A stretch of DNA of 43,940 nt from Sphingobacteriaceae bacterium (GTDB lineage: Bacteria; Bacteroidota; Bacteroidia; B-17B0; Aurantibacillaceae): the NCBI GenBank assembly GCA_023251775.1, contig JAHEYC010000021.1:1-43940 (forward strand), written 5' to 3'. This document shows, one piece after another, positions 16,417 to 24,921 of this stretch. The notes under the pieces were generated by a model that was not told the DNA's origin, searched no databases, and was given only the letters and a program-made list of their open reading frames with translations. Position 1 is the stretch's first letter, and each line of letters begins with the position of its first letter. Both the position numbers and the translations under genes were made by a program.

Positions 16417-16434
16417 TTGGCACGATACTTGATT
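16417..16434 (+). promoter_or_regulatory. Sigma-54-like -24/-12 promoter of the first adhesin
   Basis: TTGGCACGATACTTGATT: the -24 half TTGGCACG is exact, and TTG follows at the correct spacing; the base after it is A instead of the usual C of TTGC. The expected transcription start is near 16443, 20 bases before the ATG. A near copy occurs before the paralog at 20625. Confidence 0.6.
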
Positions 16435-16462
16435 AACCTAATCAGTATTTTTAAATTGTAGA

Positions 16463-19400
16463 ATGTTAAAAACAAAACAAATGAAAAAAGTAATGAAATT
16501 AAAAATGATCGCTGTTGCGTTCGCAAGTTTATTAGTGAGCAGCACATTTGGTCAAACTCAAAAAGTGATCGGTGATTCACTAGCAGGCTTTGAAGAAGCG
16601 GCTGCTAAAAAAGCTGCTCTATCGGAAGGATTTTACGGAAGTGAATTTCCTGTTCGTATGGAAGCTTTAAAGAGAAATTATATTATCGCTAAATACGGAT
16701 TGAAAGTAGGTAAAACATCTGCTTTTACTGCACCTAAAAATTACGGTAAAACTGCAGCTCCGCAATGTAATAACGAAGATTTTGAAGCATCTGTAGCGGC
16801 AGCAATAACTACAAGTAATCAGATCGCAGGTTGGACAGTTGAAGGCGGTACAAATACAAACCCAAACAACTCTTGTAACTTATTAGGTTGTTGTCCAAAT
16901 GCACCAAATCAAGGTGCTTTGATCACAGCTCCTGTAACAGGTTACGTTGATCCTGTTGTTGGCGCACAATATCCTATTTTTTCGGTATTTGGTACCGCTA
17001 ATAATAATGGTATTGGTGTTAACCCACAAATTGGTTTACCTGCCATGTATGGTAATAATTTTATCCGATTGAATAATGCTACTTCTAATTTTAGTATGGA
17101 GAAATTAACAAAAACATTCTTAGTTACTCCAAATAATGCTTTATTCCAATTTGCATTCATCTCTGTATTTTATCCGGGTCACGGTTGTTGTGATGCAGGT
17201 GCATTCCAAATTAAATTAACTAACGCTAGTACAAACTCAGTATTAACTTGTCCTGCGTTCTCGGTATCAGCACCAAGTTCACAATGTACAGGCACAACTC
17301 CGGTTACATATTATATTGGAGGTACAAATAACGTTAACACACCTTCAAACTTTAGTCCTATTTATAATAAATGGTCGTTAAATACTTTGGATCTTACAGC
17401 TTACATCAACTCAAACATTCAGATCGAGATCATCGCTTCTGATTGTACCGGTGGAGCTCACTATGGTTATGTATATTTTGATGCACAGTGTAGCCCAATG
17501 GTAGTTATTGGAAACAATAGCCAATTCCCTGCAGGCTCACCAAGTATCACCTTGCCAACTTGCGGTGCAAGTGGTGCAACTATCACTTTACCAAATGGTC
17601 TAGGTCCATATTCATGGAATGGTCCGGGAGTACCGGGTAACTATACAGTTCCATCATTTACTAATCAAACTTACATTACTACGATCTCTGGAACATTGAA
17701 TGCGATCATGAATCCTCCGGGAGCATGTGCACCAATTATTCGTTTGATCACAGTAACAATAACTCCTGCACCAAACTTAAACTTAACACCGATGCAGCCA
17801 ACGTGTTCTAATACGGTGGCCAGTTTAACGGGAACACTCACGGTGGGGGCCACACCAATGACGGTGATCCATTCCGGTCCAACCGGAACTGTTCCGGTTA
17901 ACGTTACAGGAAACGCATTTACGTCCCCCGGAGGAACGGTCACGACTTTAGCACCTGGTATTCATACCATAAGTATCATTGATGGTATAGGTTGTAATAT
18001 TTCAAAAACAGTACAAATAAATCCACCGTTAGCTTTACCAAACTTTACCGTTGGTTCACCTGGTGCAGATTATACATTAACGTGTTTGAATACACCAATT
18101 ACAATGACCACAAGTAATCCCGGATTAACTTATATGTGGACAAGTCCAAGCGGAACAGCTTCCGGAAACTTTGTTAACGTAGCTGTACCGGGTAACTGGC
18201 AAGTAGTAGGTGTAAATCCTGTATCAGGATGTAGCATCTCGGTTAACTTCACTATCTCACAAAATTTAACTTCACCAACGGTTGTTATTACACCAACTGT
18301 AAGTAACATTACGTGTGCAGGTGGATCAGGATGTTTTACTTTAACAAGTAATTTAGGTCCGAATGTTACAACAGATTGGCTTCAGATATCCGGTTCAAAT
18401 ACAGTAAATGTTGGTATCCCACAAGGAACAATAAACATTTTCTGTGCAGGACAACCGGGAACATATTGGGGTTGTTCAACCAATAACTTAACGGGTTGTA
18501 TTTCGTGTAAATCAGTACAGGTAACAGCCTCTGTTGGCGTACCGGTATTTACGATAACAAGCCCAACCAACTTTACCATAGGTTGCGCCAGTACAAGTAT
18601 CACCAGTATGCAAGTAACAACGGTAATTACCTCACCAATAGCAAATGCTCCGTGTCAGTATACTTTTGTTCCACCTGCTACAACGGGAACACCAACAACC
18701 TTTACTGTAAACCCTAACCAAAACGGTATCACCGTTCCGGGCACATGGGTAGTGTATGTAAAAGACTTAACTAATAACTGTATCTCAAGTCAATCAATTA
18801 GTATCATACAAAATACTATTGCACCAAATGTTGACTTCATACAGCCATTAAGTTTATTAACGTGTAGAGATGCAAGTATGGTATTGCAAGGTATCAGCAG
18901 TAACAGTAATACAACTATTACTTGGACCGTACCGGCCATTCCATCTAACTCGGTAAATCCAACACCGAATCACACGGTAACGATCAACCCTGCGGTAACG
19001 AGTTCTTCAGCCAACTTAACTTCTATTGGAACATTTACGGTAGGCGCAGTGGATATCAATAATCAATGTCGTTCAACAAAAACAGTACAGATCATCCAAG
19101 ACATAAGATTACCTAAGTTCACTATTACAGCGTTAACTAACTCGGTGATCAATTGTATCAATATGGACGTGGTAATAGTACCGGTAGTTACACCAACCTT
19201 AGCAGTGGCTTTAGTACCAACATATGTATGGTATCCACCGGTAGGCGGCGGAGTAGCAGGTACACAGTTCAATACTACAGCAGCAGGTACGCATACAGCA
19301 ATTTCAACTTCGGTTGTAAATGGTTGTACATACTCGGCAGTGTATTCAGTAGCGAGCGATCTTACACCTCCTGCAGTTGATTTCACTCCTGTGTATACGT

Positions 19401-20176
19401 TGGATTGTGGTACAAACCAAGCAACATTAGTAGTGGTTGTATCACCTACAGCAAACTTAAAATACTATTGGGATATATTCCCTGCAGGTGTGTTCATCAC
19501 TGATAGAACCAAATCGATAATTCAAGGAACTCAACCTGGTGAGTACGGTGTAACAGTAACAAATACGTTGAACGGTTGTAAAACAACAGGTGTTTACGAA
19601 GTAGTTCAAGGCGCTTTAAATACTGATTTCATCCCAAGTACACAATCAGGATATTCACCATTGTTTGTGAGCTTCAATAATACAAGTTCATCATCAGCGG
19701 GTACAGGAAGTATGATAGGAACTTGGAGTTATGGAAATGGAGGAGTATTAACCAATACCTATAATGCAAGTGGTACATCGAGTATCATACCAAATACTAC
19801 TTATACTGCAGCAGGAACTTACAGTGTGTTATTAAATGTAACAAAAGGAACCTGTAAAGGAACCAAGATCAAGATCATCACTGTAGAGGTACCAAGTAAG
19901 CTGGAAGTACCAAACGTGTTCACACCAAATGGTGATAAAGTAAATGATGTGTTCCGTTTGATCGCAGCAAGTTTAAATGAGATCAATGCATCTATCTTTG
20001 ATCGTTGGGGAAATAAAGTATACGAAGTTGAAAGCGGAACCGGAAATATTGGATGGGATGGTAAGAACATGTTCGGTAAGGAATGTCCTTCAGGAACATA
20101 CTTCTATATGATCAAAGCCACCGGTAAAGATGGTCAAGAATACGACCTAAAAGGTAACGTTACATTGTTCAGATAA
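16463..20176 (+). CDS. Giant T9SS type B surface adhesin-like protein (paralog 1)
   Basis: A 1237-residue secreted protein. The signal peptide (about 1-31) ends before QTQK. The N-terminal head (about 95-350) is a cysteine-containing beta domain with PGHGCCDAGAF. Then come several Ig/SprB-like repeats, one with the SprB-repeat pattern LAPGIHTISIIDGIGC, a PKD-like domain (YSPLFVSF...TYTAAGTYSVLL), and at 1147-1237 the gliding-motility-associated type B sorting domain (VPNVFTPNGD, IFDRWGNKVY, GTYFYMI). It should cross the outer membrane by T9SS and act at the cell surface; adhesion or gliding is inferred from the family. An alternative start is Met7. Its 3' 1.6 kb is identical to that of the next paralog. 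Confidence 0.9.
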   Translation: MLKTKQMKKVMKLKMIAVAFASLLVSSTFGQTQKVIGDSLAGFEEAAAKKAALSEGFYGSEFPVRMEALKRNYIIAKYGLKVGKTSAFTAPKNYGKTAAPQCNNEDFEASVAAAITTSNQIAGWTVEGGTNTNPNNSCNLLGCCPNAPNQGALITAPVTGYVDPVVGAQYPIFSVFGTANNNGIGVNPQIGLPAMYGNNFIRLNNATSNFSMEKLTKTFLVTPNNALFQFAFISVFYPGHGCCDAGAFQIKLTNASTNSVLTCPAFSVSAPSSQCTGTTPVTYYIGGTNNVNTPSNFSPIYNKWSLNTLDLTAYINSNIQIEIIASDCTGGAHYGYVYFDAQCSPMVVIGNNSQFPAGSPSITLPTCGASGATITLPNGLGPYSWNGPGVPGNYTVPSFTNQTYITTISGTLNAIMNPPGACAPIIRLITVTITPAPNLNLTPMQPTCSNTVASLTGTLTVGATPMTVIHSGPTGTVPVNVTGNAFTSPGGTVTTLAPGIHTISIIDGIGCNISKTVQINPPLALPNFTVGSPGADYTLTCLNTPITMTTSNPGLTYMWTSPSGTASGNFVNVAVPGNWQVVGVNPVSGCSISVNFTISQNLTSPTVVITPTVSNITCAGGSGCFTLTSNLGPNVTTDWLQISGSNTVNVGIPQGTINIFCAGQPGTYWGCSTNNLTGCISCKSVQVTASVGVPVFTITSPTNFTIGCASTSITSMQVTTVITSPIANAPCQYTFVPPATTGTPTTFTVNPNQNGITVPGTWVVYVKDLTNNCISSQSISIIQNTIAPNVDFIQPLSLLTCRDASMVLQGISSNSNTTITWTVPAIPSNSVNPTPNHTVTINPAVTSSSANLTSIGTFTVGAVDINNQCRSTKTVQIIQDIRLPKFTITALTNSVINCINMDVVIVPVVTPTLAVALVPTYVWYPPVGGGVAGTQFNTTAAGTHTAISTSVVNGCTYSAVYSVASDLTPPAVDFTPVYTLDCGTNQATLVVVVSPTANLKYYWDIFPAGVFITDRTKSIIQGTQPGEYGVTVTNTLNGCKTTGVYEVVQGALNTDFIPSTQSGYSPLFVSFNNTSSSSAGTGSMIGTWSYGNGGVLTNTYNASGTSSIIPNTTYTAAGTYSVLLNVTKGTCKGTKIKIITVEVPSKLEVPNVFTPNGDKVNDVFRLIAASLNEINASIFDRWGNKVYEVESGTGNIGWDGKNMFGKECPSGTYFYMIKATGKDGQEYDLKGNVTLFR

Positions 20177-20179
20177 TAA
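18555..20179 (+). repeat. 1,625-bp segment identical to 22720-24344
   Basis: From 18555, one base after the mismatch at 18554/22719, to a few bases after the stop, the two adhesin genes read the same in every stretch I compared, including all synonymous positions. It codes for the last repeats, the PKD-like domain and the sorting domain. Confidence 0.9.
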
Positions 20180-20200
20180 AAAGAATAGCATATCATAAAG

Positions 20201-20232
20201 ATCCCTCGAGTAAACCTCGGGGGATTTTTTTT
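20201..20232 (+). terminator. Rho-independent terminator of adhesin 1
   Basis: The stem ATCCCTCGAG / CTCGGGGGAT (one wobble pair) with a four- to five-base loop is followed by eight T. It lies 24 bases after the stop. Confidence 0.85.
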
Positions 20233-20286
20233 GCTAATAGTAGAAGGGGTGAGATAAAAAAGTTGGAGATAAACCTGTTTTTTTAT

Positions 20287-20400
20287 GCCACAGATCACAC
20301 AAATTCACACAGATTTCATTCACAGATTAAAACATGAACGCATTATATTAAATAAAAAAATCTGCGACACAAATCTGCGAGAATTTGCGTAATCTGTGGC
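20287..20400. repeat. Palindromic repeat element, GCCACAGAT subfamily
   Basis: A 114-base imperfect palindrome that begins GCCACAGATCACACAAATT and ends with AATCTGTGGC, its terminal 9-10 bases fully complementary. The arms consist of CAC(A/G)AAT- and CACAGATT-type units at 9-10 base spacing. It resembles the ends of the GxxExxY element but is a distinct subfamily, and it carries no gene. It sits between the two adhesin paralogs. The rest of this 448-base gap (20405-20575) shows nothing I recognise. Confidence 0.7.
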
Positions 20401-20575
20401 AAGACATGGCTTTCTCCCACTATTGATTATGGCCCATAGAAATCCTTGCTAAGACTTTATCCCCGCCGGCCATACGGTAAACTTTATTTTCACAACAGCC
20501 TGTATTCTGTTAAAAAGGTTTCGTTTCCATAGAAATAAGTGTTAAAAAGATGTAGAAATTAACAAATATTGCACT

Positions 20576-20593
20576 TTGGCATGGTACTTGATG
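20576..20593 (+). promoter_or_regulatory. Sigma-54-like -24/-12 promoter of the second adhesin
   Basis: TTGGCATGGTACTTGATG aligns base for base with the element at 16417 (three differences). The expected start is near 20602, 23 bases before the ATG. Confidence 0.6.
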
Positions 20594-20624
20594 AATAGCA
20601 GAAAAACAATACAGTTATTGTAGA

Positions 20625-23600
20625 ATGTTAAAAACAAAACAAATGAAAAAAGTAATGAAATTAAAAATGATCGCCCTAGTGTTCGCAAGCTTATTAGTGA
20701 GCAGCACGTTTGGTCAAACTCAAAAAATGATCGGGGATTCTTTAGTAGGATTCGATGAAAATGCTGCTAAAAAAGCCACCTTATCGGAAGGTTTCTTTGG
20801 AAACGAGTTCCCTGTGCATATGGCGAAATTAAAAAGAGAATATATTAACGCTAAGTTTGGCTTAAAAGTAACTAGGCCATCGATGTGGAAAACGCCACTT
20901 AACATGGCTAAAACTGCGGCTCCGCAATGTAACAATGAAGACTTTGAAGCATCTGCAGCAGGTCCAATTACTACAAACAATCAGATCACGGGTTGGTTGA
21001 TCGAGAGTGGAATAAACCAATTTCCAAACAACTCCTGTAATCTTGGAGGCTGTTGCCCTAGTACAACACAGAATTCAGAGTTGATCTCTGCTCCTGTAAC
21101 AGGTTATATTGATCCTGTTGTTGGTGCTCAATACCCACTTTATTCGGTATTTGGTACATCAAACAATAATGGTATCGGTGTTAACCCGCAATTAGGTTTA
21201 CCTGCGATGTATGGAACAAACTTCATCCGTTTAAATGATGCGATTACAGGTGATTATAGTATGGAGAAATTAACTAAATCATTCTTAGTTACTCCAAGCA
21301 ATGCTTTATTCCAATTTGCATTCATCTCGGTATTTTATCCCGGTCACGGTTGTTGTGATGCAGGTGCATTCCAAATTAAGTTAACTAACTTAACTACCAA
21401 CTCGGTATTAACTTGTCCTGCGTTCTCGGTATCAGCACCAAGTTCACAGTGTACAGGTACAACTCCGGTTCAATATTATATCGGCGGTACAAACAATCCT
21501 AATACACCTTCTAACTTTAGCCCTATCTACAATAAGTGGAAACTACAAACATTAGATCTTACATCTTACATCACTCAAAACATTCAGATCGAGATCATCG
21601 CTTCTGATTGTACAGCGGGTGGTCACTACGGTTATGTATATTTTGATGCACAATGTAGCCCAATGGTAATTATTGGGAACAATAGCAATTACCCTGCAGG
21701 AACACCAAGTATCACATTACCAACTTGCGGTGCGAATGGTGCAACTATTACTTTACCAAATGGTCTAGGTCCATATTCATGGAATGGTCCGGGTGTACCG
21801 GGTGGCTATACAGTTCCATCATACACCAACCAAACTTATATCACCCCGATCTCGGGAACATTGAACGCTATCATGAATCCTCCGGGAGCATGTGCGCCAA
21901 TTATTCGTTTGATCACAGTGAGTATCACTCCTGCACCAAATTTAAATCTTACACCGATGCAGCCAACGTGTTCTAATACGGTGGCTAGTTTAACGGGAAC
22001 ACTCACGGTTGGGGCCACGCCAATGACGGTGATACATGCCGGACCAACAGGAACAGTACCAACTAACGTCACGGGAAATAGCTTTACGTCCCCCGGGGGA
22101 ACGGTCACGACCTTGGCACCTGGTATTCATACCATAAGTATCATTGATGGTATAGGTTGTAACATTACAAAAACAATACAAATAAATCCACCATTAGCTT
22201 TACCAAACTTTAGTGTTGGATCACCTGGTGCAGATTATACATTAACCTGTTTGAATACACCAATCACAATGACCACAAGTAATCCCGGATTAACGTATAT
22301 GTGGACAAGTCCAAGTGGAACGGCTAGTGGAAACTTTGTGAACGTAGCAGTGCCGGGTAACTGGCAAGTAGTAGGTGTAAATCCTGTATCAGGATGTAGC
22401 ATCTCGGTTAACTTTACTATCTCACAAAACTTAACTTCACCAACTATTGTAGTTACACCAACTATCAATAACATTACATGTGCAGGTGGATCAGGATGTT
22501 TTACTGTAACAAGTAACTTAGGTCCTAACGTTACAACAAACTGGTTCCAAGTATCAGGATCAAATACAGTTTATGTTGGTATCCCACAAGGAACGATCAA
22601 TACATTCTGCGCAGGATCACCTGGTGTATATTGGGCAGAATCGGTTAACAACTTAACCGGTTGCAAATCTACTAAGAGTGTACAAGTAACAGCTTCAGTT
22701 GGAGTACCGGTATTTACGGTAACAAGCCCAACCAACTTTACCATAGGTTGCGCCAGTACAAGTATCACCAGTATGCAAGTAACAACGGTAATTACCTCAC
22801 CAATAGCAAATGCTCCGTGTCAGTATACTTTTGTTCCACCTGCTACAACGGGAACACCAACAACCTTTACTGTAAACCCTAACCAAAACGGTATCACCGT
22901 TCCGGGCACATGGGTAGTGTATGTAAAAGACTTAACTAATAACTGTATCTCAAGTCAATCAATTAGTATCATACAAAATACTATTGCACCAAATGTTGAC
23001 TTCATACAGCCATTAAGTTTATTAACGTGTAGAGATGCAAGTATGGTATTGCAAGGTATCAGCAGTAACAGTAATACAACTATTACTTGGACCGTACCGG
23101 CCATTCCATCTAACTCGGTAAATCCAACACCGAATCACACGGTAACGATCAACCCTGCGGTAACGAGTTCTTCAGCCAACTTAACTTCTATTGGAACATT
23201 TACGGTAGGCGCAGTGGATATCAATAATCAATGTCGTTCAACAAAAACAGTACAGATCATCCAAGACATAAGATTACCTAAGTTCACTATTACAGCGTTA
23301 ACTAACTCGGTGATCAATTGTATCAATATGGACGTGGTAATAGTACCGGTAGTTACACCAACCTTAGCAGTGGCTTTAGTACCAACATATGTATGGTATC
23401 CACCGGTAGGCGGCGGAGTAGCAGGTACACAGTTCAATACTACAGCAGCAGGTACGCATACAGCAATTTCAACTTCGGTTGTAAATGGTTGTACATACTC
23501 GGCAGTGTATTCAGTAGCGAGCGATCTTACACCTCCTGCAGTTGATTTCACTCCTGTGTATACGTTGGATTGTGGTACAAACCAAGCAACATTAGTAGTG

Positions 23601-24341
23601 GTTGTATCACCTACAGCAAACTTAAAATACTATTGGGATATATTCCCTGCAGGTGTGTTCATCACTGATAGAACCAAATCGATAATTCAAGGAACTCAAC
23701 CTGGTGAGTACGGTGTAACAGTAACAAATACGTTGAACGGTTGTAAAACAACAGGTGTTTACGAAGTAGTTCAAGGCGCTTTAAATACTGATTTCATCCC
23801 AAGTACACAATCAGGATATTCACCATTGTTTGTGAGCTTCAATAATACAAGTTCATCATCAGCGGGTACAGGAAGTATGATAGGAACTTGGAGTTATGGA
23901 AATGGAGGAGTATTAACCAATACCTATAATGCAAGTGGTACATCGAGTATCATACCAAATACTACTTATACTGCAGCAGGAACTTACAGTGTGTTATTAA
24001 ATGTAACAAAAGGAACCTGTAAAGGAACCAAGATCAAGATCATCACTGTAGAGGTACCAAGTAAGCTGGAAGTACCAAACGTGTTCACACCAAATGGTGA
24101 TAAAGTAAATGATGTGTTCCGTTTGATCGCAGCAAGTTTAAATGAGATCAATGCATCTATCTTTGATCGTTGGGGAAATAAAGTATACGAAGTTGAAAGC
24201 GGAACCGGAAATATTGGATGGGATGGTAAGAACATGTTCGGTAAGGAATGTCCTTCAGGAACATACTTCTATATGATCAAAGCCACCGGTAAAGATGGTC
24301 AAGAATACGACCTAAAAGGTAACGTTACATTGTTCAGATAA
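20625..24341 (+). CDS. Giant T9SS type B surface adhesin-like protein (paralog 2)
   Basis: A 1238-residue paralog of the protein at 16463 with the same layout: signal peptide, head domain with PGHGCCDAGAF, Ig/SprB-like repeats, PKD-like domain, and type B sorting domain at the end (FDRWGNKVYE). The head and first repeats differ at many residues and synonymous sites (for example around residues 90-120 and 610-640), whereas everything after the SPTNFTIGC motif near residue 700 is identical at both protein and DNA level. The mosaic shows recent gene conversion or partial duplication. It has its own sigma-54-like promoter and terminator, so it forms a separate unit. Confidence 0.9.
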   Translation: MLKTKQMKKVMKLKMIALVFASLLVSSTFGQTQKMIGDSLVGFDENAAKKATLSEGFFGNEFPVHMAKLKREYINAKFGLKVTRPSMWKTPLNMAKTAAPQCNNEDFEASAAGPITTNNQITGWLIESGINQFPNNSCNLGGCCPSTTQNSELISAPVTGYIDPVVGAQYPLYSVFGTSNNNGIGVNPQLGLPAMYGTNFIRLNDAITGDYSMEKLTKSFLVTPSNALFQFAFISVFYPGHGCCDAGAFQIKLTNLTTNSVLTCPAFSVSAPSSQCTGTTPVQYYIGGTNNPNTPSNFSPIYNKWKLQTLDLTSYITQNIQIEIIASDCTAGGHYGYVYFDAQCSPMVIIGNNSNYPAGTPSITLPTCGANGATITLPNGLGPYSWNGPGVPGGYTVPSYTNQTYITPISGTLNAIMNPPGACAPIIRLITVSITPAPNLNLTPMQPTCSNTVASLTGTLTVGATPMTVIHAGPTGTVPTNVTGNSFTSPGGTVTTLAPGIHTISIIDGIGCNITKTIQINPPLALPNFSVGSPGADYTLTCLNTPITMTTSNPGLTYMWTSPSGTASGNFVNVAVPGNWQVVGVNPVSGCSISVNFTISQNLTSPTIVVTPTINNITCAGGSGCFTVTSNLGPNVTTNWFQVSGSNTVYVGIPQGTINTFCAGSPGVYWAESVNNLTGCKSTKSVQVTASVGVPVFTVTSPTNFTIGCASTSITSMQVTTVITSPIANAPCQYTFVPPATTGTPTTFTVNPNQNGITVPGTWVVYVKDLTNNCISSQSISIIQNTIAPNVDFIQPLSLLTCRDASMVLQGISSNSNTTITWTVPAIPSNSVNPTPNHTVTINPAVTSSSANLTSIGTFTVGAVDINNQCRSTKTVQIIQDIRLPKFTITALTNSVINCINMDVVIVPVVTPTLAVALVPTYVWYPPVGGGVAGTQFNTTAAGTHTAISTSVVNGCTYSAVYSVASDLTPPAVDFTPVYTLDCGTNQATLVVVVSPTANLKYYWDIFPAGVFITDRTKSIIQGTQPGEYGVTVTNTLNGCKTTGVYEVVQGALNTDFIPSTQSGYSPLFVSFNNTSSSSAGTGSMIGTWSYGNGGVLTNTYNASGTSSIIPNTTYTAAGTYSVLLNVTKGTCKGTKIKIITVEVPSKLEVPNVFTPNGDKVNDVFRLIAASLNEINASIFDRWGNKVYEVESGTGNIGWDGKNMFGKECPSGTYFYMIKATGKDGQEYDLKGNVTLFR

Positions 24342-24344
24342 TAA
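22720..24344 (+). repeat. 1,625-bp segment identical to 18555-20179
   Basis: This is the second copy of the shared 3' segment. Divergence resumes immediately after the stop codons, where the two genes have different terminators. Confidence 0.9.
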
Positions 24345-24360
24345 TTTCCTTTTCATAATT

Positions 24361-24394
24361 AAAGTCCCTATCTTAGATGGTAGGGACTTTTTTT
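24361..24394 (+). terminator. Rho-independent terminator of adhesin 2
   Basis: The stem AAAGTCCCTATC / GGTAGGGACTTT (one wobble pair) is followed by a run of T. It lies 20 bases after the stop. Confidence 0.85.
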
Positions 24395-24406
24395 TTAAGA
24401 GAAAAT

Positions 24407-24424
24407 TCGGTTCTTACCTTGAGA
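24407..24424 (+). promoter_or_regulatory. Possible degenerate sigma-54-like promoter of the 24451 operon
   Basis: TCGGTTCTTACCTTGAGA keeps GG and TTGA at the same spacing as the two better elements but has lost GGCAC. The expected start is near 24433, 18 bases before the ATG. No TAnnTTTG box is seen here. Confidence 0.35.
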
Positions 24425-24450
24425 GAACAACAAATTCTAAATAATTCATA

Positions 24451-24909
24451 ATGAAAAAAATACTAATGATCGCTTGTTGTTTAGTTGTAAGCATAAGTAG
24501 TGCGCAACAAGACATCTATCAAAAAGTTAGCGCGTTTTTAAAACAAAATGATCCAACGCTTATCACACAAAGCAAATTGATGGTTATCAATTTTGTTTCT
24601 CCTGATCTAAAGGAGGATAAGAACGATCATAGCACACTTGATAAAACAGCCAAGGTATATGGGAACGCAAAACTAAAAGGCGGTAAAAAAGGTGTTATAT
24701 GTATTGCAGTGGTTGAAGATGCTCAAGCTGAGATAGCATTAAACAAACAAGGCTATAAGAATTTGCTTGTCATCAATAGATCGCAGATCGACAACGTAGA
24801 TACAAAGGGAATTGATAATATCACGTTCAACTCTAACGGAGAAGTAGTGTTCAAGAATCTGGAACAGGGAAAGATCTACGATGCCATAAATCAACTAATA
24901 ACCAGATAA
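24451..24909 (+). CDS. Small secreted protein, possibly thioredoxin-like fold
   Basis: A 152-residue protein with a signal peptide (MKKILMIACCLVVSISSA, cleaved before QQD). I do not recognise a family with certainty. The order of segments (KLMVINFVSPDLKED, a helix, KGVICIAVVED, then a KNLLVINRSQ strand, and ITFNSNGEVVFKNLEQG near the end) resembles redoxin/TlpA-like folds, but no CxxC is present, so it would not be redox-active. It has no T9SS sorting domain and should stay in the periplasm or be released. It is the first gene of an operon with the 24922 adhesin, 12 bases away. A chaperone or accessory role for that protein is speculative. Confidence 0.7.
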   Translation: MKKILMIACCLVVSISSAQQDIYQKVSAFLKQNDPTLITQSKLMVINFVSPDLKEDKNDHSTLDKTAKVYGNAKLKGGKKGVICIAVVEDAQAEIALNKQGYKNLLVINRSQIDNVDTKGIDNITFNSNGEVVFKNLEQGKIYDAINQLITR

Positions 24910-24921
24910 TAATTTTACAAA

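Noticed and set aside
19063-19386. Antisense frame of 107 residues identical to 23228-23551
   Set aside because: It is conserved only because the sense DNA is an identical duplicate; it has no promoter and no recognisable domain.
16463-24344. Assembly artefact as explanation of the duplicated adhesin
   Set aside because: The two copies have different heads, promoters and terminators and different flanks, so both are very likely real; exactness of the 3' tract still deserves long reads.
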